Origin: Synechococcales cyanobacterium PMM_0085
GTDB taxonomy: Bacteria; Cyanobacteriota; Cyanobacteriia; Elainellales; Elainellaceae
Assembly (NCBI GenBank): GCA_949127705.1
Contig: CASBQJ010000505.1
Coordinates: forward strand, 1 to 9,117
Length of the DNA stretch: 9,117 nucleotides
Direction: 5' to 3'
Part shown: in pieces, positions 1 to 6,090 of the stretch
Position numbering within the stretch: position 1 is the first letter of the stretch
Layout: each line of letters begins with the position of its first letter
Program-made: the position numbers and the translations under genes
The notes under the pieces: generated by a model
What the model saw: only the letters and a program-made list of their open reading frames with translations
Databases searched by the model: none
What the model was told of the DNA's origin: nothing

Positions 1-296
1 CCTGTGAAAAAGGCACCGGTCGCTTGCTCAGCCGCTTCTAGGGCTTCGGCGCGATCGCTATCGTCCCGCTGTTCGGTGTTGATTACGCGCACATTTTTTA
101 CACCGAGTCGTTCAAACACTCGGATGTAATCATCACCCACTTCTCGCGGCTGACTCGTGGCCGCAGTTAGCACAACAATGTGAGCATTCACCCCGCCCGA
201 ACAGCGGACAAACTTCCGCAAAACGGTGCAGTCGCCATCGCGATCCTCTGCGCCGCCGATAATCACCAGCGCGCCCGACGGTTTTTGTTCATTCAT
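1..296 (-). CDS. cphB: Cyanophycinase (peptidase S51 family), N-terminal part, cut by left edge
   Basis: This is the first 98 codons of a gene that runs off the left edge. Cyanophycinase is a cytoplasmic serine exopeptidase that cuts the storage polymer cyanophycin (multi-L-arginyl-poly-L-aspartate) into beta-Asp-Arg dipeptides, releasing stored nitrogen. The visible part begins MNEQKPSGALVIIGGAED, the first beta strand and glycine turn typical of the family. It continues with a hydrophobic strand (IVVLTAATSQP), a helix containing DDYIRVFERLG, and ends at GAFFTG, the start of the family's FFTGGDQ motif. The catalytic serine motif (GTSAGA in the family) would lie outside the window and cannot be checked. 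The ATG at 294-296 is the only sensible start, as it sits just before the conserved strand. No clear Shine-Dalgarno is present. Upstream, 310-333 holds two T-rich near-repeats of no known role. Other S51 peptidases are the main alternative. Confidence 0.87.
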   Translation of the reverse strand, partial: MNEQKPSGALVIIGGAEDRDGDCTVLRKFVRCSGGVNAHIVVLTAATSQPREVGDDYIRVFERLGVKNVRVINTEQRDDSDRAEALEAAEQATGAFFT

Positions 297-403
297 AAAT
301 AACAGAACTTTTTTAGAGGTTTTTTAGGCCATGAAATGGGTTGATGGCGTGCGGAGCTACAGGTTACCCGTGCGCCCAACCATCTGAATCGTTTAAGCTT
401 GGA

Positions 404-1126
404 TTAGCTGATTAATCCAGACCGCAGCGCCAAAACGGCGGCTTGCGTCCGATCATCAGCACAGAGTTTGTTGAGAATGTTGCGAACATGGGTTTTAACG
501 GTGCCCACCGTGATGTATAGCTTTTCGGCGATCGCCGCATTGCTGCATCCACCCACAATTAGCTCCAAAATTTCTAGCTCCCGTTCCGTTAGCGGAGAAC
601 TTTCTAATAGCTGCTCCACATCTGGCTCAATCCCGCCAATGCTAATCCTTTTTACCTCATCGATGGCGGCCAACTGAGGAGCACTCTGCCGCATTTGCCG
701 CAAAACAATGCTGGCGATCGCCGGATCAATCCAGGAGTTGCCGCCATGAGTCGCCTTTAGCGCTTCTGCCAACTTATCGACACTAATGTCCTTCATGCAA
801 TACGAATCTGCACCCGCTGCAAATGCCGCCAGCACAGAATCCTCACTGTCGTGCATGGTCAGAATTAATACTTTCGTATTAAACCCATCCTCACTCGCCG
901 CCTGCATGCCTCGAAACCGACGGGTCAATTCAATCCCGTCCATATCAGGCAGGCCAATATCCACGATCGCCACATCAGGTCTCATGGTTTCCAGCATTTT
1001 TAGACCAGAAGCTGCGTTGGCCGCTTCACCCATCACCCGAATCCCTTCCTGCCGCTGCAAACCAGCCCTCAGTCCAACTCGTGTAAGGTCATGATCTTCA
1101 ATGAGAGTTACACTAATCTCGCTCAT
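404..1126 (-). CDS. NarL/FixJ-family response regulator (receiver + LuxR-type HTH)
   Basis: A 240-residue two-component transcription regulator. Residues 1-120 are a receiver domain: acidic pocket E10-D11, phosphoacceptor D56 in VDIGLPDMDG, switch threonine T90 in LILTMHD and conserved lysine K112 in CMKD. A longer than usual linker (about 50 residues) leads to a LuxR-type helix-turn-helix at 178-240, with LTERELEILELI and the recognition helix TVGTVKTHVRNILNKL. The gene is translated from the ATG at 1124-1126: AAGGA lies 7 bases upstream. An in-frame ATG 21 bases further up (1145-1147) has no ribosome site. The gene diverges from the histidine kinase at 1336, which suggests the two form a pair. 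However, NarL-type regulators usually pair with HisKA_3 kinases, and this kinase is not of that class. The target genes are not visible here. Confidence 0.93.
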   Translation of the reverse strand: MSEISVTLIEDHDLTRVGLRAGLQRQEGIRVMGEAANAASGLKMLETMRPDVAIVDIGLPDMDGIELTRRFRGMQAASEDGFNTKVLILTMHDSEDSVLAAFAAGADSYCMKDISVDKLAEALKATHGGNSWIDPAIASIVLRQMRQSAPQLAAIDEVKRISIGGIEPDVEQLLESSPLTERELEILELIVGGCSNAAIAEKLYITVGTVKTHVRNILNKLCADDRTQAAVLALRSGLIS

Positions 1127-1133
1127 TGCCAAT

Positions 1134-1138
1134 TCCTT
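1134..1138 (-). promoter_or_regulatory. Shine-Dalgarno site that decides the response regulator start
   Basis: Read on the minus strand, AAGGA is followed by seven bases (ATTGGCA) and then the ATG at 1126. The alternative in-frame ATG at 1147 has only AT-rich sequence upstream. This favours the 240-residue form over the 247-residue one. Confidence 0.7.
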
Positions 1139-1241
1139 AACATTCATTTCTATTACAATCGACGGTTTCTATTTCACGATTATGGAGGATGTCGATCGCC
1201 TCAGCATCCACCCAAGGAAGGAAAACTAACGCCTCGCAATG

Positions 1242-1261
1242 CCTAGAACTATCACTCTAGG
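1242..1261. promoter_or_regulatory. Inverted repeat in the divergent regulator/kinase promoter region, possible operator
   Basis: CCTAGA (1242-1247) and TCTAGG (1256-1261) form a perfect 6-bp dyad separated by 8 bases. It lies 18 bp upstream of the TTGACT element of the kinase promoter and about 115 bp upstream of the response regulator start. Two half-sites one to two helical turns apart are usual for dimeric HTH regulators, so the neighbouring LuxR-type protein could bind here. That is inference from position only. Confidence 0.35.
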
Positions 1262-1278
1262 TATATATAAGGGCTATC

Positions 1279-1306
1279 TTGACTTTGAGATAATTCTAAA
1301 TATATC
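1279..1306 (+). promoter_or_regulatory. Putative sigma-70-type promoter for the histidine kinase
   Basis: TTGACT (1279-1284) matches the -35 consensus at five of six positions. TATATC (1301-1306) lies 16 bases further on and matches the -10 element at four of six. Transcription would start near 1313, giving a leader of about 23 bases before the ATG at 1336. TATAAG at 1266-1271 is an alternative -10 without a good -35. Confidence 0.4.
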
Positions 1307-1335
1307 TACAGATAACTACATTTATAGAACCTTTG

Positions 1336-3192
1336 ATGCAACCCGTAACGCTAGGAGCCTCCCTTTCTAAAAAACTGCATGCGATGTGGGACAACCTGCC
1401 AGTGCGTTATCGGGGCGCAATCGTGGTTGCTATCCCTGTCGCTTGTCTGGCCGTTACCTTAAGTGCATGGATTTGGTCACGCCAAAATATCCTTGATATT
1501 CGCCAGCGGATTGATCGAACGACGCTGATCATTTCAACGATGGATCAGCTTTTAATTGAATTGCTCAATGCCGAAACTAGCGTGAGGGGCTATGGCATTA
1601 CCAATAACGTCCTCTACCTGGCACCCTATCAACAGGCTGAGGCTAATTTGCCCAAAACCCTGCGGCAATTAGAACACATAACGCAGACCAGCCCAGCTCG
1701 CCGGCACGACTTTAAAGCGATCGAGAACTTAGTCGTGCAAGATCTAAGCATCTTGGACCAAATTATTACTGTGGTAGACGCCCAGGAGACACTCGCGACC
1801 AAAGCGCAACTGCTGAAAACGCTGCTTTACCGCAATCGACAAACCATGGATCACATTCGGGAGCAGGTGGGTGGCATCCGGGCAACAGAACAGCGCACGC
1901 TGACAGCCTATATCGAGCAACGTCAAACTCTGCAAGAGCTGACCACTTACATCTTGGGATTCACGGCTGGTGTGAGCTTGCTGGGGTCACTGGCGGCACT
2001 TTACCTGTTTAGCCGCGTTGACGATCAGTTGCAGCGCCGGGAGCAGCTGCTGCGAGAGAGCAATACATTGCTGAAGGCGATTGTGACCAACGTGGTCGAT
2101 GGGGTACTGACGCTGGATGCCCAGGGCAAAATCGAGCTATTTAATGCAACCGCCACTACGATGTTTGGCTATGAGTCGTTGGAAGTGGTGGGAGAACCAT
2201 TGGGGCTACTGTTGGCTGAAACGGCGATCGCCTCTCACAGCACCCTGCCCAAGCCAAATGACCTACCTCCACAGGTTTGGAACAGTCACTCCATTCAGCT
2301 CAATCGTCCCTGGCAAACTACAGGCATCCGTAAAAATGGCTCTACCTTCCCAATTGAGATTTCGCTCAGCGAGATGCAGATCGATCAGCGACTAATCGCC
2401 ATTATTCGCGATATTACCGACTTCCAAGAAACCGAAGCAAAACTCCAGAGCCGTGCCGATATGCTGTCTCAGCTCACCGCCAATTTAGGACAGGTTAACG
2501 CCGCCCTAGAAAATCGCAACCAAGAACTAGAGCAATTTGCCTACGTGACCTCTCACGATTTAAAGGCTCCACTGCGGGCGATCGCCAACCTCTCTGAATG
2601 GATCGAAGAAGACCTTGCCGGACAGCTACCTGAAGAAAACCAGCAGCAAATGCGGCTATTGCGAGGGCGGGTTCACCGCATGGAAGCATTAATTAACGGC
2701 TTGTTAGAATATTCTCGGGTCGGGCGCACCCAAACGACAACAGAGCAAATTGACGTCGCTGACCTGTTAGCAGACGTGATCGACTCGCTTGACCCACCGG
2801 ATTCCTTTACGGTTCACGTTGCCCCAACGATGCCAACGCTGATGACCAAACGGATGCCCCTAAGACAGGTTTTTGCCAATCTAATTAGCAACGGCATCAA
2901 GCATCACGATCGAGAGGATGGCCAAATTCAGATTTCAGTTCAAGATCAAGGAGACTGGGTAGAATTTGCCGTTGCCGACGATGGCCCTGGCATCGATCCA
3001 GACTATCACCACAAAATCTTCGCCATTTTTCAAACGCTTCAAGCCCGCGATACCAGAGAAAATACTGGCGTCGGGTTAGCTATTGTCAAAAAGACCGTAG
3101 AGACAGAGGGCGGTTCTATCCGAGTAAATTCGGCTGAAGGCGCAGGTGCTACGTTCTATTTCACCTGGCCTAAGCAGGCAGCAGGAGGATAA
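1336..3192 (+). CDS. Membrane-bound CHASE3-PAS sensor histidine kinase (phytochrome-like kinase core)
   Basis: A 618-residue sensor kinase. Order of domains: a membrane helix at about 28-47, a periplasmic CHASE3 domain at about 55-200 (LLNAETSVRGYGIT is its typical core), a second helix at about 205-226, a PAS domain at about 241-353 (VVDGVLTLDAQGKIELFNA), a coiled linker, then the kinase. The phosphoacceptor is H407 in YVTSHDLKAPLRAI. The ATPase domain has its N box near 509-526 (LRQVFANLISNGIKHH), G1 at D548 (DDGPGI) and G2 at 576 (NTGVGLAIVKK). There is no HAMP domain after the second helix. The YVTSHDLKAPLRAI/HHKIFAIFQTLQ core is the type seen in Cph1-like kinases, which usually signal to single-domain receivers. 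The start is the ATG at 1336; a TTG directly before it is a weaker alternative, and no Shine-Dalgarno is visible. The signal sensed is unknown. Confidence 0.93.
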   Translation: MQPVTLGASLSKKLHAMWDNLPVRYRGAIVVAIPVACLAVTLSAWIWSRQNILDIRQRIDRTTLIISTMDQLLIELLNAETSVRGYGITNNVLYLAPYQQAEANLPKTLRQLEHITQTSPARRHDFKAIENLVVQDLSILDQIITVVDAQETLATKAQLLKTLLYRNRQTMDHIREQVGGIRATEQRTLTAYIEQRQTLQELTTYILGFTAGVSLLGSLAALYLFSRVDDQLQRREQLLRESNTLLKAIVTNVVDGVLTLDAQGKIELFNATATTMFGYESLEVVGEPLGLLLAETAIASHSTLPKPNDLPPQVWNSHSIQLNRPWQTTGIRKNGSTFPIEISLSEMQIDQRLIAIIRDITDFQETEAKLQSRADMLSQLTANLGQVNAALENRNQELEQFAYVTSHDLKAPLRAIANLSEWIEEDLAGQLPEENQQQMRLLRGRVHRMEALINGLLEYSRVGRTQTTTEQIDVADLLADVIDSLDPPDSFTVHVAPTMPTLMTKRMPLRQVFANLISNGIKHHDREDGQIQISVQDQGDWVEFAVADDGPGIDPDYHHKIFAIFQTLQARDTRENTGVGLAIVKKTVETEGGSIRVNSAEGAGATFYFTWPKQAAGG

Positions 3193-3221
3193 AGATCCGA
3201 AGTGAGAGATCTACACAGCGC

Positions 3222-3239
3222 ACTCCATTGGACTCCATT
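3222..3239. repeat. Short direct repeat ACTCCATT x2
   Basis: ACTCCATT occurs at 3222-3229 and again at 3232-3239, a 10-base period, in the 151-bp gap between the kinase and the ATPase gene. It sits at the left border of the AT-rich pair. No matching copy is seen at the right border (4978-4993), so it does not behave as an attachment or target-site duplication. Confidence 0.4.
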
Positions 3240-3330
3240 AGAGCTTGCTGCAATTGTGAATTTCCTAGAACTGCTGGTAGTGTAGATTGGTTGATTAGGC
3301 TGATCGACCTGTTTTCACGTGCCACTCCTC

Positions 3331-3335
3331 GGAAG
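3331..3335 (+). promoter_or_regulatory. Shine-Dalgarno site that decides the ATPase start
   Basis: GGAAG ends 8 bases before the ATG at 3344. A GTG at 3335, three codons earlier in the same frame, overlaps this site and would have no ribosome site of its own. The ATG is therefore the preferred start. Confidence 0.65.
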
Positions 3336-3343
3336 TGTTTTCT

Positions 3344-4474
3344 ATGCTCCAAAGATTCTATGTACATAACTTCAGATGCCTAGAGAACTTCGAGCTGGTT
3401 CTCAAAGAAATGCCATCCTCCCTTCTAATTGGTAAAAATGGTGCAGGTAAATCAACTATCGCTCGTGCATTGGAAGTACTTCAAAGTATCGGTCGAGGCA
3501 TTAATAGGATGCGCGACCTTGATGACAAGGGAAAGGGTCCTATTAATCCAAACGATTTCAATCGAGGCAGATCTGATGTGCCAATTCGATTTGAAATCGA
3601 AGTATTACTTGATAGCAAACTATATAAATATGTCCTTGCATTAGAATTGCCAGAAAACTTTAGAGAGCTTCGAGTTTGTGAAGAGAAACTGTTGATTGCA
3701 GGCGATCCAATTTACTCTCGCAAGGAAGCCCAAGTCACCCTTTACACTAGCCCACAAAATCCTGAAGCCCAGTTTCTGGTTGATTGGCATCTCATTGCCC
3801 TACCGGTGATTCAAGAACAATCAGAGACTGATCCGCTTCGTATTTTCAAGATTTGGCTTGCACGCATGATCATTTTAGCCCCGATCCCAAGCTTGATGAC
3901 TGGAAGCTCTAATGGGGAAACGTTGGAACCAAAGCGAGACGGTTCAAATTTTGCGGAGTGGCTCTCTGGCTTACTTAGTCGCTACCCTGCCGCCTACACA
4001 CAGGCTGATAGATACCTCCGAGAAGTTATGCCTGACATTCAGGATTTTCTAAATGAACAGATCGGCAAAGACTCTAAAAGCATGATTGTTCGATTTGAAG
4101 CAAAGAGTGCCAACCTAAGTGTTGACTTTAAAGACTTGTCTGATGGGGAAAAATGCTTTTTCCTTTGTGCTGTCGTCTTAGCTGCCAACAAATACTACGG
4201 TCCACTTTTTTGCTTTTGGGACGAACCTGATAACTATCTTTCCCTGTCAGAGGTTGGACATTTTATTGCATCTCTCAGACGCTCATTTAAGAACACCGGT
4301 CAGATTATAGTGACTTCTCATAATGAGGAAGCGATCCGAAAGTTCTCAGATGAAAACACCTTTGTACTCGACCGAAAAAGTCACTTAGAGCCAACTTTGA
4401 TTAGGTTAGTCAGTGATCTAACGGTCAGTGGTGATCTGGTAGATACGTTGATTCGTGGCGACATAGAATTATGA
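3344..4474 (+). CDS. OLD/RecF-like AAA (ABC-class) ATPase, first gene of a two-gene unit
   Basis: A 376-residue soluble ATPase of the AAA_15/AAA_21 (OLD, RecF, SMC-like) type. The N-terminus reads LQRFYVHNFRCLENF, the usual opening strand of these proteins. Next come Walker A GKNGAGKST (30-38, catalytic lysine K36), the ABC signature LSDGEK (265-270, in place of LSGGQ), Walker B LFCFWDEPDNYL (288-299, with D293 and E294) and an H-loop IIVTSHNE with H326. All catalytic elements are present, so it should hydrolyse ATP and dimerise head to tail. At this length it lacks the C-terminal TOPRIM nuclease that full OLD proteins carry. The next gene, overlapping by 4 bases, may supply it. It is AT-richer than its neighbours (3601-3660 holds 17 G/C in 60) and free of HIP1, which suggests transfer. 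A chromosome-maintenance role is an alternative, but the pairing favours defence. Confidence 0.9.
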   Translation: MLQRFYVHNFRCLENFELVLKEMPSSLLIGKNGAGKSTIARALEVLQSIGRGINRMRDLDDKGKGPINPNDFNRGRSDVPIRFEIEVLLDSKLYKYVLALELPENFRELRVCEEKLLIAGDPIYSRKEAQVTLYTSPQNPEAQFLVDWHLIALPVIQEQSETDPLRIFKIWLARMIILAPIPSLMTGSSNGETLEPKRDGSNFAEWLSGLLSRYPAAYTQADRYLREVMPDIQDFLNEQIGKDSKSMIVRFEAKSANLSVDFKDLSDGEKCFFLCAVVLAANKYYGPLFCFWDEPDNYLSLSEVGHFIASLRRSFKNTGQIIVTSHNEEAIRKFSDENTFVLDRKSHLEPTLIRLVSDLTVSGDLVDTLIRGDIEL

Positions 4475-4977
4475 GTGTGGATAAGAAGTATAAACCCCAT
4501 GTTCTGGTGTTGCCCGAAGATAGTGCTAATCGCCAAATTGCCAATGGATTCATTTTAAACTCAAACGTTAATGAGCCTGTAATTCAAATTCTACCGATCG
4601 CGAATGGTTGGAAAAAAGTAGTGAGTAATTTTACAGAGAATCATGTCTCTGCAATGCGAAGATTTCCAAAAAGGATGATTGTCTTGCTGATTGACTTTGA
4701 TCAGGATGAAGATCGGTTAACTTATGTAAAGCAACATATTCCCAGCGATTTAGAAGACAGAGTCTTTATTCTCGGAGTATTTTCTGAACCAGAGAGGTTA
4801 AAAAGTGATATTAAAAGGAACTTTGAACAGATCGGAGAAGCCCTTGCAACCGATTGCTCCGATAACACAGATGAATTATGGGGACACAATCTACTCAGAT
4901 GCAACAAAACTGAGTTAGATCGGATGATTTTAGCTGTCAAACCACACATTTTTACTGAAAATAAAAGAATGTTGTAG
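4471..4977 (+). CDS. TOPRIM-like small protein, partner of the upstream ATPase
   Basis: A 168-residue soluble protein with no signal peptide or membrane helix. I do not recognise a named family. Two features recall the TOPRIM fold: a first strand ending in an acidic residue before a helix (HVLVLPEDSANRQIANGF, E16 and D17), and a second hydrophobic strand ending in DxD followed by more acids (MIVLLIDFDQDED, D75, D77, D79, D81). In TOPRIM nucleases the glutamate and the DxD pair bind catalytic metal. A later strand (VFILGVFSEPERLK, about 92-106) and a conserved-looking C-terminal stretch LWGHNLLRCNKTELDRM complete it. The ATGA overlap with the ATPase implies translational coupling and fixed stoichiometry. 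The inference is that this is the separate nuclease-like half of a split OLD-type system, comparable in logic with PARIS, Gabija or ATPase/DUF4276 pairs, but matching none of them clearly. It could also be a non-catalytic effector. Confidence 0.85.
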   Translation: MSVDKKYKPHVLVLPEDSANRQIANGFILNSNVNEPVIQILPIANGWKKVVSNFTENHVSAMRRFPKRMIVLLIDFDQDEDRLTYVKQHIPSDLEDRVFILGVFSEPERLKSDIKRNFEQIGEALATDCSDNTDELWGHNLLRCNKTELDRMILAVKPHIFTENKRML

Positions 4978-4993
4978 CCAAGTGAGGGATCGC

Positions 4994-5644
4994 TCAGCTC
5001 AGCCGTTCAAATAACTGCGCCACCTTGGCTAAGTCCTTATCGCCAGGAGCATGTTCTACGCCACTCGATAAATCGATCCCGTGGGGTTGCAGTTGTTGGA
5101 GGGCAGTTCTGATATTGTCAGGGGTGAGGCCGCCCGCTAGGAGCCAGGGACAGGCCGGATGGAACTGCTGTAGAGTCTGCCAATCCAGCGTTGCGCCAGT
5201 GCCGCCATACAAATGAGGATGATAGGCATCTAGCAACAGGGTATGAACCACCGTTGTGTAGGCATGGGCCTGATCTAGGGCAAGCTGATTGCGCACCCGC
5301 ACCGCTTTAATCAGTTCAATATTGGGCAAAATAGCTCGCAGCTGTTGGCAAAACTCAGGCGATTCATTGCCGTGGAGCTGCACCGCATGTAGTCCAGCGA
5401 TCGCCACCACTTGCTCAATGTCTGCCGCCGTTGCATCGACAAACACCCCCACGCAATCCACTTGCTGCCGCGTGACTGGGTTTACAGGTAAACCATCCAC
5501 CACTAGCCGAATCTGCTGGGGCGTCACATAGCGAGGCGAAATGGGAACGCAGATAAACCCAAGCGCCGTTGCTCCCAGTTGGGCGATCGCCTGCCCTTGT
5601 TCGGGTTTGGTGATACCGCAGATTTTGATCCGACGGGGAAGCAT
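4994..5644 (-). CDS. trpF: Phosphoribosylanthranilate isomerase
   Basis: A 216-residue cytoplasmic (beta/alpha)8-barrel enzyme of tryptophan synthesis. It turns N-(5-phosphoribosyl)anthranilate into 1-(2-carboxyphenylamino)-1-deoxyribulose 5-phosphate by an Amadori rearrangement. The catalytic base is C9 in KICGIT and the catalytic acid is D139 in LLLDAYHPHLYGGTG. Phosphate-binding loops are GGTG (147-150), AGGLTPDN (170-177) and DLSSGVE (191-197). SPRYV at 36-40 and VQLHG at 88-92 are also family signatures. The protein is full length. It is the second gene after the VOC protein, with a 10-base gap and no strong ribosome site of its own, so it is probably translated by coupling. No other trp gene is in the window, as is usual in cyanobacteria, where the trp genes are scattered. 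It ends 16 bp from the convergent TOPRIM-like gene. Confidence 0.96.
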   Translation of the reverse strand: MLPRRIKICGITKPEQGQAIAQLGATALGFICVPISPRYVTPQQIRLVVDGLPVNPVTRQQVDCVGVFVDATAADIEQVVAIAGLHAVQLHGNESPEFCQQLRAILPNIELIKAVRVRNQLALDQAHAYTTVVHTLLLDAYHPHLYGGTGATLDWQTLQQFHPACPWLLAGGLTPDNIRTALQQLQPHGIDLSSGVEHAPGDKDLAKVAQLFERLS

Positions 5645-5654
5645 AGGCAGTGGT

Positions 5655-6029
5655 TTACTCGCTCAGCTCAATTACATTCCCGTCTGGGTCTTTTACAAAT
5701 AGGGCTGAGCGACCCGAAGCGCTAAGCTGCACCTCGTAGCCGTGAGCGTGGAGCTGTTGTTTGGCCGCTTGCAAATCTACCACGGCTAGAGCGAGATGGG
5801 CATTTCGACCCCACTTAGCAGCCTGAGCAGACGCCTGGAGGGGCATGAAGCCGGGATCGTTGGCAATCAAATGGATTTGTCCAGCTCCCAGCTGATACCA
5901 TGCGCCAGGGAATCGCAAGGCTCGATCTATCTTGGGTAGCCCCAAGACGGTGCCATAAAAGTGCTCTGCCTGCGCTAAGTCAGAAACCACCACGGCAGCA
6001 TGTAAAAAGTGGGAAATTTGCATGACCAT
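5655..6029 (-). CDS. VOC-superfamily (glyoxalase/bleomycin-resistance fold) protein
   Basis: A 124-residue single VOC domain. It shows the opening strand LHAAVVVSDLAQAEHFYGTVLGL (residues 9-31), the second half with NAHLALAVVDL, and the closing KDPDGNVIELSE. Candidate metal ligands by family position are H10, H53 (QIHLI), H78 (NAHLA) and E121 (VIELSE), so a metal site is possible. The substrate cannot be told: the fold covers glyoxalases, dioxygenases, epimerases and drug-binding proteins. Two ATG codons are available (6029 and 6023) with no clear ribosome site for either; the upstream one is used here. It sits 61 bp downstream of ssb and 10 bp upstream of trpF on the same strand, so it likely shares a transcript with trpF. 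That neighbour gives no firm functional clue. Confidence 0.9.
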   Translation of the reverse strand: MVMQISHFLHAAVVVSDLAQAEHFYGTVLGLPKIDRALRFPGAWYQLGAGQIHLIANDPGFMPLQASAQAAKWGRNAHLALAVVDLQAAKQQLHAHGYEVQLSASGRSALFVKDPDGNVIELSE

Positions 6030-6042
6030 GTTGCTGCGAAGA

Positions 6043-6061
6043 GCTGCCGCCTAGCGGCAGC
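6043..6061. repeat. Perfect 8-bp hairpin between ssb and the VOC gene
   Basis: GCTGCCGC (6043-6050) and GCGGCAGC (6054-6061) form a GC-rich stem with a 3-base loop, 29 bp downstream of the ssb stop and 13 bp before the VOC start. Reading in the gene direction it is followed by TCTTCGC, not by a T run, so it is not a classical intrinsic terminator. It may pause or attenuate transcription between the two genes, protect the ssb mRNA end, or fold over the VOC ribosome site. Confidence 0.5.
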
Positions 6062-6090
6062 GGTTAAAAATCGGGCTTGCTGTTTAGACG

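Noticed and set aside
401..418. GGATTA-N6-TAATCC inverted repeat over the response regulator stop codon as a terminator
   Set aside because: The stem is only 6 bp, AT-rich, includes the stop codon and is not followed by a T run in the gene direction.
3222..3239. ACTCCATT direct repeats as an insertion target-site duplication
   Set aside because: Both copies lie on the same side of the ATPase pair and no copy is found at its right border.
3344..4977. Septu or retron-type system
   Set aside because: The second protein has no HNH motif and there is no reverse transcriptase or structured RNA gene nearby.
4983..4996. TGAG-N6-CTCA dyad between the TOPRIM-like gene and trpF as a shared terminator
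   Set aside because: A 4-bp stem is too short to be meaningful.
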